Assembly: GCA_036873755.1 (NCBI GenBank)
Contig: JAVTVY010037032.1
Span: 62,001-126,000, forward strand
DNA length: 64,000 nt
Origin: Hanleya hanleyi
Taxonomy: Eukaryota; Mollusca; Polyplacophora; Lepidopleurida; Hanleyidae
Direction of reading: 5' to 3'
The stretch's first letter is position 1; each line of letters opens with the position of its first letter. Of the stretch, positions 43,690 to 56,408 are shown piece by piece. A model generated the notes under the pieces. It was not told the origin of the DNA. It made no database searches and worked only from the letters and a program-made list of their open reading frames with translations. The position numbers were made by a program, and so were the translations under genes.

Positions 43690-46600
43690 GGTTCGATGCC
43701 GAAAGTGGCCTTGGGACTAACGGTCATGAGATATACAGACGAGTCGCCAGTTCCGACCCACCAAAGTGAAATTTGCATCTGTTTCAGAAGGAAAGGGTTT
43801 GATAGGCATATTCATTATCTTGATCGCCGTACATTTGTCCATAGCCTTTATTAACAAACTAACTGAGCTGGGGATAAACTGAACTGCAGGAAAAATAAAA
43901 TTACATTTCTTAATGAGGTGTCAGTTCCGACCCACTGTCGCCAGTTCCGATCCAGCCTCGTTTTGACATTGACCTTTGACCCAGATATAAACAAATGTAA
44001 TCGTCAACATGATAATTTTTTCGCCAAAATAGGGTCCTAGCTGGATATTTCGTTTTGAATGTCTTCATCTCATAAGTGAACATCTGACGTTAAAGAATGC
44101 GGGTTGGGGTGATATTGATATTGTCGAGCTAATCATATTGGCAAGATATATTGGACCCTGAAATAACTCCGATGGCTAGTATGCATATACTCACTCGAAA
44201 ATGATGATAAATCAACCGTACTTCTACTTATTTTACCTCTGAATAGCAGATTAAAGAGAAGAAATGCTAATCAGCACTCGAGTTACGATTTTACGTAGTG
44301 AGCGCTGCGTTCGCAAGACATTTTCAGGCCATGGTACGACCCAGCTTGGCCATCCATGGATGATGGTGGTTCGGAACTGGGTCTGTCAGTTGATGTCAAC
44401 AATGGGGCAGGTAGCCTTTAGAGAGACCCCTCAGTAAATAAAATTTATGACAGATACATAGTACCATATGATAATTATATGTGAAAAACAAAACATCAAA
44501 ACTTTGATCGGAAGAGCTGGCAGACGACACGGTTTTTGACCAACGGCGAGTCCTGGTGTTTGTACTTGGACCGATGTAGTCGTGTGTATGGAGTGGGTCT
44601 GCAAAGCTGTCTCCTAACAAAATCAGTGAATGCATAATATAATTTAACCATGATTGAGAGGTTGATCAACTTGCTTGAATACACCAAATGTTTAATGATT
44701 TCGCGTGATCATGGTTATTTCTGTTAACTCTTTCAAAAATAGACTTGACACACATTGGAACACGACTGTTGATAGATTTTGGTACAGAGATGGGTGGTAG
44801 CCGGAAGCGGAAGGAAGTAAGTTCACGCTGGAGGAGCTTATAAGTCTATGACTTAGTGCTCAAATCAGAGGTATTCAGGTATATCCGAGTTGTATCTACG
44901 AATCGGTGTTTATCTTAATTCGTCACCCTCTGACTGCGAACATTTATATAACCAAATGACTATTGTGCAACGCATGGTGGTTGTCCCGGGTTAGGCAAAA
45001 TTTGACACAATTATAAGCTACTAGCATATTTATTACCCGTCCCCTCACACTTTTTTTCACACCTACAGTCACCCCTCCCCCAGACTACGGTGCGACTCCA
45101 CTACATGGCACGATCTTATCCCCCTACCCCTCCCCCTCCAAACAGTGTCACCCTTCTTACAGTGGCAGGGCACCATTTCTGACATAACCATTGGTTCGGA
45201 CCCAGGAACACAGGGAAACGCACGGAGCCGCGGATGCACGGAATTTTTTTGCTATAGACGAACATTGCTCTAGATACCGTGCATGTGTTGCTACTCTCAA
45301 CTCATCTGATTTGAGCGTTTGATATTTATCACCAGATTATACAAATCTGGAATCGAGGTATATCAATTGGCAATGACCGCGACATGTATACACCATATAC
45401 TTGTTCGTCTGGAATTCATATTTAGAAACTGTCGACCTGTAGTTTCGGTCAAGCACATTAAAGGTGTATGTGTATCGTTCATGGTATCGCGTAAAAGGGG
45501 ATGTACAAAGCGAGGAGACCATTCATAGAACGGGTATTGAGAATTTTTTTTTGCAATATTTTTTATTCCGGTGGAGAAACAGTTCAATGGAATATATACA
45601 AGTTGCAGTCTGTATGACCAACCCAATTCATATCACTCCACATGTGTACCACACGCGCGACACATTGACAACTCTTTAAAATTCAAATTTGACAACTCTT
45701 TAAAATTCAAATTTCTCAAATGGTAAAATTTTGCTAAAGTTTTTCTTAAGATTCTCGATACCATGGGGTAGATTTGGTGAGAACGGTTTCTAGATCCGTT
45801 TTTCATATAGACACACTAAAAGGACTAAATTAATTGTGAGATTTTCGAGCACATAATGTAAATAATATAGAATCATCCTAGCAGTGATATTCATCTGGAC
45901 CACCTGTCTCGGAACGAATATTTACACTCCATAAAAATAGCTAACCCTTTTACTCACGTACTGTTTCATTAAAAGTCACTTCAAGGTATTGATATTAGGC
46001 AACATTTTCTTAGGTTTTCAAGATATATATACATTTTTTGTTTTTAAGCCTCCGAATAAGATCAACTCATATGTTATATTCGCAATTCTAATACTTTTCA
46101 CGCGTGTTCGGAGATCCAAATGAAAATTTCATGCCAAAAATCTTTAGCCATTAGGTATTCAAAGTTCCTCATATCAAAAGCGGTTTACTATTTTTACTCA
46201 TTAATATAGTCATATGATGCTGGTATATGGTGCAGTTATGAAATTTCGCAAGAAAGGTTTGGGTCATATCTGAACGTAATAACTACAAAGACAACCAAAT
46301 ATTATAAAACTGATAATTAAAACATTTATAAATACAAAGTGTGATGAATATGTACAACAATAATAAGATAATGAACCAATTCAAAAAGTTATCCGTTTAT
46401 CGTTTCATAATGCTGATTGACAGAACCTTAAATATCATTCGCTTTTCTGTCAAATATTTGTTCTTGTCCAATATAACTAAACATATGAAACAATTTGATG
46501 ATATATACATAATGAGATTTCTTTTCCAAGTGTTCTTGTGAGGTTATTTATATAAGAACCTCGCGCGGTAGTCGATCGTCGATGTGTTTTTAAATGAAAG

Positions 46601-46816
46601 TGTATACATATGCCCACTATTGCACAAATAACATCAGTCTTACCTATATCTTAAATAAAACGTTCATCCAGTACGATGTTATTGATTCATTTCAACATTA
46701 ATACACCCCATGTTGAAGTAGCTCCATTTGCCGCCAGCGGCTTGCTTCCTGTGTAATGCTGTGTAATGCTGTAGTGCCGAAAGATCAAATCACAAGTGTT
46801 TATGTGCAAAGTTTTT
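43690..46816. other. No supported gene
   Basis: AT-rich intergenic DNA. CAGTTCCGACCCAC recurs at 43,752, 43,924 and (variant) 43,941, and inverted near 44,365, possibly part of a decayed inverted-repeat element. A 24-bp direct duplication with ACAACTCTTTAAAATTCAAA lies at 45,668-45,715. Two runs of CCCCTCCCCC occur near 45,070-45,140. Confidence 0.4.
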
Positions 46817-49800
46817 TTAGAAGCACTTCCTATGAACGATGTTGTGTCCCGACTCGTCATATTCCTGTTTGGATATCCACATCGACTGGAAGGTTGAGAG
46901 AGAACCAAGGATGGATCCACCGATCCACACGGAATACTTCCGCTCCGGGGGTGCAATGACCTTGACCTTCATACTGGAGGGCGCCAGAGAACCGAGTTCC
47001 TTCGACATGCGATCAGTAAAGCCTGGACAACAAAGACAGAAACGGATAAAAATTCAGATTAAAGAATGTTGCCGAACAGATATAGCAATGGAATGAACTA
47101 AATCATAAAATATTCCAAAGAGAACCCACCAAAGAGGTGAAGATAACTGGATTAAATGGAACAAACTCTCTGCCATAGAATGCCAAACGTTTATCTCAGA
47201 ATCATGTCAAACACGATCTCAGCGTTCTGACTGACATTAGAATAATGCATAATCCCGTAATCCCAAATCCCTTCACACTAATATGCACCCAAATATATAT
47301 CATACAAGATCAGTGCAATCGAATGTGTTCGTATCTTTACAATAAAACTTATACGTTCCAAATGGATTATGTACAATGATGAAGTATTTTATTTTTCCAA
47401 TGGATATGTATACCACGGTCCTCAACCTAGTTTTAAATGGAATCGAGCAATACAATTACCCATACCTGGGAACATGGAACTACCACCAGAGACAACCACG
47501 TTAGCGTACAGGTCACGTCTGATGTCAAGGTCACACTTCATGATAGATTCATATGTCAGCTCGTGGATCCCGGCGGACTCCATTCCTGAAAAATAACAAC
47601 CGCATCGGTGTTTGTATTGATATTGTGATAAATAAATGTCATAAACTTACAAAAGTAGATATACTGAATGTTGAAGACTATTATATTCTTTAGAAAAAAA
47701 AATTATTGCATATGTATATATTCGCTTAGTGTTAAGCATTACGCCATACCATATCACCATGTATTCAATAAATATAGGGCTCATCTACGGAATGGCATAT
47801 TTCTGCCATTTGTATCTCGAAAAAGTCGTAGGGAGTGTATGCTGGATGTTGTATATGTTTGGGCGGATAGCCAGGCTATCTGACGTGGCGCGTCATTCAG
47901 AGTGGCAGCAAATACCATGAAATATATTTTTCTCACGATGTGCTCAGCCGTTTATCTACATATTAAGTATAGACATTTTGGTGGTTTGTGACCATCTTGT
48001 AGCACATTTAGATTTCCAGAAGACCCATATACGTTCTTCAGCAAATTCTAATAACGTTCACTCACCAATGAAAGATGGTTGGAAGAGAGTTTCTGGACCT
48101 CGGAAGCGTTCATTGCCTATAGTAATAAGTTGTCCGTCCGGAAGTTCGTAGCATTTCTCTACACTGGTAGAAGTTGCTGCAGTTTCCATTTCTCGACTGA
48201 AGTCCAGTGCTATGTAACATAGCTTCTCCTTTATGTCTCGAACGATTTCTATTTCCGCTGAAAAATACAAAATAGCAAATAAGACTACACGAATATGCAC
48301 ATTCTATAGTATATTCCGTCTTCGAAATTAAATCGAGAACCAGCAGATTCTGGAGAAAAGCGTTAAGAAATATCCAAATCTGAGTATTAAACAGGAAGAA
48401 TCCAATAAACTAAGGTACTTACAAGAGGTGGTGAAGTTATATCCCCGTTCGTGAAGGATGCGTCCCAGGTATGTGGTCAGATCACGTCCAGCCAAGTCCA
48501 GTCTTTTGATGGCATGAGGCAGGGCGTAGCCTATAGGATGAACCCATATTGTTCGAAATATAGTTATGCTAAACGGAATTATTCTGCTATGTATGCTTTT
48601 TGACAGGGATTCTTAACTTTATTTCATGTTTCGATGTCCCCACAACGTGTCATTTGTAAGTAAGACAAAGAGATGCACCGCTACCATCACGTTACAATAC
48701 AGGTAGGAACTTGAGCCGGTATGCATGTTTATGTTAATTACGTTGAAAATATTTTTACATTAAATAGTACTAGTTATATGGTATATCCAAGAATATCTCG
48801 ATTTACCTTCATATATCGGTACAACGTGAGAGACTCCATCCCCGGCATCAAACACTATCCCAGTGGTTCTGCCTGAAGAGTACAAGGACAAGACCGCCTG
48901 GATTGCCACGTAAAAGGCCGGTGTGTTGAACGTCTCAAACATTATCTGTAAGTATACAATTGAAGCACCATCTGAATATCTCCAAACGAAATATACTTTT
49001 TCCATCCGGATTTAAACTTATAAATCGATAAAGTGCATATTTGAACAAAGAGATAATAATCCACGTATTCTTCCGAAGTGTCAGTGGAGAGTAATTGCTC
49101 CAGTCTCCAAGTAGCATAAGAGGAAGAGAGATTCAGCTAAACAAACCAAATTATTGCTCTTCACACGAACGTAATTATTCATGAGACCCATATGTGATTG
49201 ATTTTTGTATTTTGTTCTCATACTCTCCAAAAAAAACCTCCAACAAACTCCCTATTTCAGAGGGCCACCTACTAAGAAAAAACGTATACCGTTGTTGAAC
49301 AATTTATATGGTACTGCATAATGCCCGCTACATAATTGTGAATATACAATGTTTGAAATAATGAATGGATAAACTGACTATATTTTGGATCCGAATATTG
49401 TCTAGATTAAATTCAGAGACATACCTGGGTCATTTGTTCCCTATTAGCTTTTGGGTTAAGTGGGGCCTCGGTTAACATAACTGGGTGATCCTCTGGAGCC
49501 ACACGTAGCTCGTTGTAGAAGGTGTGATGCCAAATCTTCTCCATGTCGTCCCAGTTTGTTACAATTCCATGTTCCACAGGATAGCGAAGGCTAAGAACGC
49601 CTCGATGGCTCTGAGCCTCGTCACCGATATAAGAATCTTTTTTCCCCATTCCTACCATCACTCCCTATAGTACACAATGTGCATGAGATAAGGTTTGCAA
49701 TGAAAGGAATATTTACTGTGCCCACATTGCCTTTAAAATGTTTGGCAACTGTTAATCAGGAGACTATTTTGCGGAATTTGAATGTGTATACAACTCACAA

Positions 49801-50161
49801 TTCCATATTGTTCATAATACAGAATGTTGGAATTTTTATTGACGGTACAGTGAAATTATTTTTTTTCATTTAGCTGAAACTTGTTCGCTTCCCTTTCGTC
49901 AATTTGAATTATTTTCTCAAATAACAGATATTCGGGGAGAAGAAAAAATAACAGCTAGACTTAATAACGCATAGGTAAGCGATTCATAACAATAATTACT
50001 CTGTCTATTTATATAATCCTTACCTCGTATCGTGGCCTGCCAACTATGGCGGGAAATACGGCTCGTGGAGCGTCGTCGCCCGCGAACCCCGCCTTGCACA
50101 TACCAGACCCGTTGTCGATGACAACACTGGCCACTTCATCGGCTTCAAGGTTGAATGGCAT
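46817..50161 (-). CDS. Actin (seven coding exons)
   Basis: Complete minus-strand gene for a 380-residue actin, the filament-forming ATPase of the cytoskeleton or muscle. Coding exons: 50,161-50,024; 49,664-49,425; 48,945-48,807; 48,530-48,423; 48,257-48,066; 47,585-47,466; 47,022-46,817. All introns follow GT-AG and frames join exactly. Motifs: [20 protein letters not shown] (phosphate loop), [31 protein letters not shown], and the C-terminus IVHRKCF with TAA. The N-terminus [12 protein letters not shown] is about four residues longer than usual and lacks the usual run of acids at residues 2-4. Other differences include GNERFRGPE, where most actins have Cys instead of Gly, and [14 protein letters not shown]. 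This is a diverged invertebrate actin; no frame damage suggests it is functional. Confidence 0.96.
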
Positions 50162-50174
50162 TTTGGGTATTTAT

Positions 50175-50660
50175 TCTGCGGATGATAAAATGCCGAAAAT
50201 CAATAAGTTCCGTAATTTCTCATGAATGAAATGATGGTACGTAGTATTTCAAACAACGATATTGGTTCAATCATGTACGATGTAAATACCGTACTCCAAT
50301 GTATCATACAGAAATACAGATTGTGTCTAACGAATGTGGCACTTATATAACCCCGCCCCTTCAAATGGACGTGTATTTAAGAGTGAAAATTGCTGTTTCA
50401 GTTAAAACAACTTTTAAAAGGGAAACGAAACCAAACATCCATAAAATCTACAATCACAATGGTTGTAATTGCAATATATAAGTTTAATTAATATTGTACA
50501 TAGAGTTATTGTTACAATGCAGTTTCTTAGTAAAACGGATAATCAATTTACTGCTGTAAAGTTGGTTTCCTACCTTTCTCTGTGTTCGTATATTCTTGAA
50601 CAGCGTTTCCAGTCCCTTTCTGCTCGTTGAATTGCTTCTAAAAGCTCTTGTTCTGTGAAA
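50175..50660 (-). other. Actin 5' UTR: non-coding first exon and leader intron
   Basis: A non-coding exon (about 50,660 down to 50,574) ends at GAGAAAG then GTAGGA. The intron runs to the acceptor CATCCGCAG, and the second exon starts at 50,175 with AATAAATACCCAAA before the ATG at 50,161. A leader intron just before the coding region is usual in animal actin genes. The exact transcription start is inferred from the TATA box. The open frame crossing this exon is in frame with a TAA after splicing and is not translated with actin. Confidence 0.6.
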
Positions 50661-50685
50661 GTCGTTGTCACTGACCATTTTCCCC

Positions 50686-50776
50686 GGTATATATAGCAGA
50701 AAGTTGGAAGTTCTTGGAAAGATGTAGTCACCAAATGATGGTCTCCAAATAAGGTTAATACGTGCCATATATGGTA
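50686..50776 (-). promoter_or_regulatory. Actin promoter: TATA box and two CArG boxes
   Basis: On the minus strand a TATATATA box (50,688-50,695) is preceded by two perfect serum-response-factor CArG boxes: CCTTATTTGG (50,746-50,755) and CCATATATGG (50,765-50,774). CArG boxes, CC(A/T)6GG, drive actin genes across animals. Their distance of about 55-80 bp from the TATA box fits a genuine actin promoter. Confidence 0.8.
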
Positions 50777-50779
50777 AAA

Positions 50780-51821
50780 GATCTGACTCAAGGTACTGTT
50801 TCACGTAGATTTACCTGGAAAGACTGATTCCAATGTGCCTGACCAGCAATATTACTATCATACGAGTAAGCGGTATATTTAAACTGTAAACAATATTCAT
50901 GAATGTAGCTGATTGATCAACATACTGCGTTGTACTTGAGTCACCATACATAGAGTGGTATTACACCACCAGGTTAAATTATAACGGCTGGACTGGATTA
51001 ATATGATATCCAAAATAAAGAATGACCGCAGTGCTCCACATTTCAGTTTTACTTTTAACATGACTCGTCAAGCATTAAATATCGCTAGGTTGTATGAATA
51101 ATATATTGAAGGTACCGATTAAAAGGCAGAACACACTGTATATTATTGTTTTTCGCATAGATTTTCGCATAGGTTTTTCTTAAATAGGCTTGTAACGTCT
51201 ACGCGATATGCACTGAGATATATTCTAGTAGACAGCTAAGAGCTTAATGCTCTATTCTCGGTATGTGTTTCGACCTAGTTAGAACAATATCGCACTTCAA
51301 CTAAAGATAATCTGATAAAAACATGTGTTAGCCAACTTAACTTGATTTTTATAACTCTAAATAATCGCGCAAAACTATCCCGTTGATTATTAAAGCTAAT
51401 TTATCTGTTGAATAAGCTCATTTAAGCCAACATATGTCTGCACTGTAGTCGTTTATTAAAACAGCCGATATCGTTATGACAAATAGAGGAGCTGTGCTTT
51501 CGACCGATCTGTCTAGCTGTAACGCATGCCTGGGGCCGGGTATCAGCATCTTCATTTTATCCAGCCAATTTCGAAGTGGGAACGTAGAAATTCGCTCCAT
51601 AAAATGAAGATGGGTATGAACCGCTCACTTGCCAACCCCTTTTACGGTTATACTTGGTTTACAACCGTGTGTACACACCTACACAGTAAAGCTAAAATAT
51701 GACTATTGATTCATGTCTATACAGGTCACCATGTGAGCATAACTAAAAATAGCTATCAGTGAGCTCAATGCCATGTGCTCGTATACGGAGCGGTTGGTTA
51801 GGCAAGCTCACTGCTAATGTC
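50780..51821. other. No supported gene
   Basis: Upstream region of the actin gene. A second possible donor (CTTTCCAGGTAAAT, near 50,815) and a TTTAAATATA near 50,877 could mark an alternative upstream actin start. Otherwise AT-rich, with no domain-bearing frame. Confidence 0.4.
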
Positions 51822-52552
51822 TGTCCATTTTAATTATTCGTCTACTTTGGAGCTTGTCAAATATCAGTAGTTAACTCTGCATAAATTATCTTTTTTGCAG
51901 CGTGTAATACAAACTGAATTCTACAAAAGGACTACCATTTCTCCGTGATATCGATAATATATGATATCACGCTTGAAATAACTTTGTAATTCTCTCCATA
52001 TAAAACTTCAGAACATTTTTGTCATGTGCCGAGCATCAATTACATAGAGAAACGTCATAATATATTCATATGGCACAAAGGTCATTGATTCCGTATTAAG
52101 TAATAACTGGCGGTCCGTTGGAGTGTCACCTATATCCCCATCCTCGCTAAAACCAGGGGTATCTCTATCTCTATGATAGATATAACGTTCGCCTTTGGCT
52201 CACAAATAGAAACCACGACGTGGTGAAGATGCTATATCCCATGCCCAGTGAGATTGCCGAATTATAAACCACACACACCTCTAAGACCGTACACGGCATT
52301 GTCGACTTTTGTGCTAGTGAACACGAATACATTATGATGCCTCCCTATATGTAATTGAGGCCCGGTACATGAAAGAACTGTACTGAAGTTTTATATGGAG
52401 AGAATTACAAAGTTATTTCAAGCGTGATATATTATCGATATCACGAATCATTTTGTAGAGTTCAGTTTGTTCTTCATGCTGCAAAAAATTTATGCAAACT
52501 TATCTACTGATTTTTTACAAGCTCCAAAGTAGACGACTAATTAAAATGGACA
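51822..52552. mobile_element. 731-bp foldback element with arms of about 260 bp
   Basis: Starts TGTCCATTTTAATT and ends AATTAAAATGGACA. The arms (51,822-about 52,085 and about 52,290-52,552) match along their length: GTCTACTTTGGAGCTTGT, TGATATC repeats, AACTTTGTAATTCTCTCCAT and AAAACTTCAG all have reverse complements on the other side. The loop holds TCGCTAAAACCAGGGGTATC. No ORF. Structure fits a non-autonomous foldback or long-TIR MITE. No clear target duplication was found. Confidence 0.75.
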
Positions 52553-54300
52553 TCTGGTAGAAAATAGGTGTATATATTCCATTTCCAAATATATTGGGCA
52601 CTTCTCGTGATTCATTTCATATCAGGTGAGGTAGTTCTAATGTAATAACCAAATGATACTCAGGATGATAACCAATGATTCAACTATACACTGGAAATTT
52701 TTTATTCATTTCAATCGAATTTCATGGATTTTATTCACTGATCATTGAGCTAAAGCCGAGTCACACAGCAAGTCAAAATATCTGATACGAAACCTGCTTA
52801 CATATTTAGCATTCCGTCCCTTTTTGGCGTATCTGCCTTGAAGTGACCATAATCTGCCAGTGGGCCAATAGTATTTTCTCATCAAGCCAGTAATACGAAT
52901 AAAATCATCCAATCTCTTTTCATCCCGCCCTCTTGTATCGTTTTACGGATATGTCATGCCGGATAATTATAAATTACGCAATCTGATTTTCGACCCTGAG
53001 ACAGGGGTCTTTCCCGAGAGGATAGTTAAACCAATAATTTGAAAATTGAACAATCATATTGATTACCCGGTACTAGATTAGTTGTATAAAATTCGCCCTG
53101 CATGGACATGCACGATGCTGGAAATCAAACCAAAGCTGTATTTAGGAAAGAAATATATTTGCATTGTTTTAGCATCTTCTTGCTGGCTAAATCCGATGTC
53201 GGTGAACGCATATTTTAGAAACGAAATCGTGGTCTCCCTTGTTTTATAGATGCTGTCTGGCGATGGTCGGTGAGAGGCATCTACGGCATTCCCCAGTCCT
53301 CTGTATAGTAACTGACCATTTCCGCTCAGAAAGGCTGCTGAGGAGCTCTGACCAATTACTGATCTCACTGTACTGACTCAGTACAGCATCGTCAGCAGGA
53401 GCTGTACATGTCAAGTACGGTTGAGTTAATTATAGATCCCAAGCCGTTACTGTACATTTCAAGCCGTACTGCACAGAGCCGTCCAATAAAATAAAAGACC
53501 TTTTTGAACAATGCTGATAGGTAGGGAACTGCACAGTAGTGAACGGTTTCCTGTATACAGGCCCGAGGAATTTATACGAGACTGGGCAATATTTTCTGGC
53601 AGGGAGCGGAGTGTGTATAAACCAAACCTCCAGAAAATTTCCTCTCTCTCCTTCTCACATCCCCTCCTCCATCTTAGATTGCTAAGGGCATTTCACGTTT
53701 CACTAAATACTACGAGCAGTTTCTACGTATGATCGTGCCATGCGTTCGGATGATGCCCCTCCTCCTTCTCGCTATGTAATTGTTTATGAACTCATACACT
53801 GAAAAAAAAATTCTTAAAATTTAAGAAATATTCCCCCACCAGCGGAATATTCCTTAAAATTCAATAAGGAATATTCCCTACCATGTTAAGAAATTTAATC
53901 AGATTGATTTGGGATGTGAAGTTTTTGATTGAACAAAATACTGGTTACTTACTTTACAGGTAAATGCCAGTCAAATATTATTTAACTTACGGAGTTAATT
54001 TGTATCGATTATCCACTATACAGAGCTGGAGATATGTGTTAAAGTATCTACTGCAAACTCCAGAGAACTGAATCCCATTCATTGGGATTCCTTTTGGTTC
54101 CAGTTTCTCTTTCCCGATGGGCAATTTTTGATTTCGAGAAACCAACTGGAAACTATAACGTTTCAGTTCCTAACTGGTTTCCGCGGTGAATGCTATTAAT
54201 GTTGACTGCTTCAACTTTTGCCATAACTTCAGCAAAACCGGGAAAGTGACATATGAGCGGAGTAGAGATACCACAGGTTCCAAGACAGCGCCTGTTTTTC
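52553..54300. other. No supported gene
   Basis: A minus frame at 53,078-53,368 (96 codons) has mixed composition but no recognised domain. Bases 53,805-53,890 contain inverted AT-rich motifs (TTAAGAAATATTCC and GGAATATTCC three times) like the ends of small transposons. Confidence 0.4.
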
Positions 54301-54323
54301 TGTTGTTGTTGTTGTTGTTGTTG
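54301..54323 (+). repeat. GTT microsatellite
   Basis: Seven to eight GTT/TTG triplets. In frame on the minus strand they read as poly-Gln or poly-Thr, which creates spurious open frames. Confidence 0.85.
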
Positions 54324-54501
54324 TAAGAATGTATGTGCCATAATCCCATCTTTGTATTATTATTTTTTTCACTCCTTGCAGTAAAACAAGGGGGACCATC
54401 TGGACCGAGTATTCGTCAGATGGAATCAGCAACATTTCCCCCGAAAATATCTCAAAGAGTTGACATACGATCATTTGAGACATTCCAAAGCAGGGTAAAA
54501 T

Positions 54502-54609
54502 CTGGATGGAGGAAACCATCCATGAATTGATGTGATATCTGACGGTCGTAATTCATGAATTACGACCGTCAGATATCACATCAATTCATGGATGGTTTTC
54601 TCCATCTAG
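54502..54609. repeat. 108-bp near-perfect palindrome
   Basis: Two 54-bp arms meet without spacer at AATTCATGAATT (centre 54,555/54,556), with two or three mismatches. The arms include ATGAATTGATGTGATATCTG and its complement. It would form a strong cruciform or hairpin. A second, 21-bp palindrome (CTGAAAAGAA, T, TTCTTTTCAG) lies at about 54,779-54,799. It may be a real insertion-repair product or a local fold-back in sequencing or assembly. Confidence 0.88.
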
Positions 54610-54879
54610 GCAAAATCATCAAAACGAGAACTACTGGAAATCCAGGAGGCTTCCAGCCAAACCTAGAAGGCTGCCATCTTTACAGCCTAAGGAACGACGT
54701 CCCAAGATCAAACCGTTACCCAAAACACTACCATGTGCCGTTACTGGGCAAATTTCTGTGCAAGGCAGCTTACAAAAGCTGAAAAGAATTTCTTTTCAGA
54801 GGGTTAAACCACTGCCCAATGTGATGCTGCGTAGTCCCACTGTCAACGAGTGTGAACCTGTGAGAGAGACCGATGAAGG

Positions 54880-55057
54880 CTTCTAAGACCTGCCGGAGCG
54901 CGCAGATCTCCTCAAACCTTTCGCCGCAAGTTTAGATCCAATAAAGTCGGTCGAGTTTTATCGGGACAACTATGCCAATACGAAAGATATATACGTCCCC
55001 AGGCGCGGTCAAGTCTCACAAGCGGTCTTACTAAGACATCTTCGCAACGAAAAAGAA
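54880..55057 (+). pseudogene. Unidentified decayed ORF
   Basis: An open stretch reads RADLLKPFAASLDPIKSVEF, then DIYVPRRGQVSQAVLLRHL before a stop near 55,055. Related-looking sequence may precede it (54,388-54,530 and 54,580-54,780) with frames broken by the palindrome. The composition looks like protein, perhaps from a mobile element, but I do not recognise the family. Confidence 0.25.
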
Positions 55058-56135
55058 GCAAACTGAGTTGGGATTGGCCCTTGGCGATCTGGAAGAAACA
55101 TGGGATGAATTTTTCGAGACTTATTTGCGACATGACACTTTTGACCCGTCTAAATGGCCCTGGAACATGGATAATGCAAGTTAACGAGCCAACAATTCTT
55201 TGACGAGCTTTACTGTACGTCATGATCAATGGAATGCGTTTTTGCCTTTCGGCCTTGGACTTCTTTATATTCCGTATAACAATATGTTACAACTTTAAAA
55301 ATCTCACAACATAATCAAAAGGATATTTTAAAATTTCAGTTTTCTCTGTGTGTCTCTTGATTGCTGATTTCGTACACTGATGAGATCTAGGGCCTACCAC
55401 ACAGTTACACCTTGCCTGTCTTTCAGGTATAAGTGCCCTTGGGAAGACTGCTTTAACATTGGTCACTATCAAGCTGGAATACAGTTCATTCAATATATTA
55501 GAAACGTTTTGGGAATTTCACTCAAGATAACTGCTCAATGGTGGTTTTGTGCAAATGTGTTAATGACGTAGTCTTGGCAAGTATAATAATAATAATAGAC
55601 TAGTCCCATTTTCAGAAAATCGGAGTTGTTAACCTTGTCTGGACTCGGCGATTTAGCCCCCCCCCCCCCACTAAATATTTGTTGTTGTTTTTTTATGAAT
55701 ATTTGTATTCATTTTCAATGTAATCCTCTTACACACTTATATACACATTATACATTGTGTGACAACAAAGAGCACTTAACAACGATTACATAATAGTTGA
55801 TACAATTTCTCTCATTGTGAAAAATAAATACATATGTAAATATTAATATATTTCCTCTCTTTATATTGCAGTGGTACACGTTCCTAGAGCTCTTCTGTTA
55901 TGCGTTGTCATTGTGTCACTTTCCCTGCCAATCCTCACACACCCCTCTCACATCAGCTCTCACAACGTTCTGAAGAAATTTTCGAAAAGACACCATCTTT
56001 TGTTGAATTTATGCATTGTCTGTGCTGTGCTTGCGATATATCGTTCCGCCTTGTAATGAATTTCGAAAATATTCAATAGAGCCTGTATATGAAGTTGTTT
56101 GGATTCGGTCTTCTTGTTAATGATACATTTCTTAG
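55058..56135. other. No supported gene
   Basis: AT-rich. Includes a C-run (55,659-55,669) and short frames with no domain. CTTTCAGGTATAAGTG near 55,422 resembles a splice motif but has no exon attached. Confidence 0.4.
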
Positions 56136-56408
56136 TTAACAGCATAAGCGTGTTGAGGGCACATTGGTCTTTATCCCACCCATTATTATTTTGTCTGAAG
56201 TAATGTGTGCCCTCAGCTTAGCCAATTTTAAAAGCCATTTTTCTAACACCCCCATTTTTGCATTTGAACATTCTATTGATAGGTGTTCGAGGGTTTCAAT
56301 ATTATTTCCACAGTGTTCACATTTATCATCTTCGACATAGCCTATTTTGTGTAGAAAAGATTTAGTTGCCACTATTCGGTGTAGAATTGTATATTGAATC
56401 TCTCGCAA
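56136..56408 (-). pseudogene. LINE reverse-transcriptase C-terminus fragment
   Basis: Ninety codons with IQYTILHRIVATKSFLHKIG, then a zinc-binding motif (C-E-H-C, then H and C in EHLSIEC) and GVLEKWLL. This pattern (W/Q..LHRI..TN..L...G......C..C....E...HL...C) is the C-terminal zinc domain that follows the reverse transcriptase of many non-LTR retrotransposons. The upstream reverse transcriptase is absent, so this is a truncated copy. Confidence 0.7.

Noticed and set aside
43740..44430. Inverted-repeat element based on CAGTTCCGACCCA motifs
   Set aside because: The motif recurs and is inverted near 44,365, but the flanking arms do not align convincingly by eye.
50484..50804. Open frame of 106 codons upstream of actin
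   Set aside because: Overlaps the TATA box, CArG boxes and 5' UTR exon; splicing joins it to an in-frame stop before the actin ATG.
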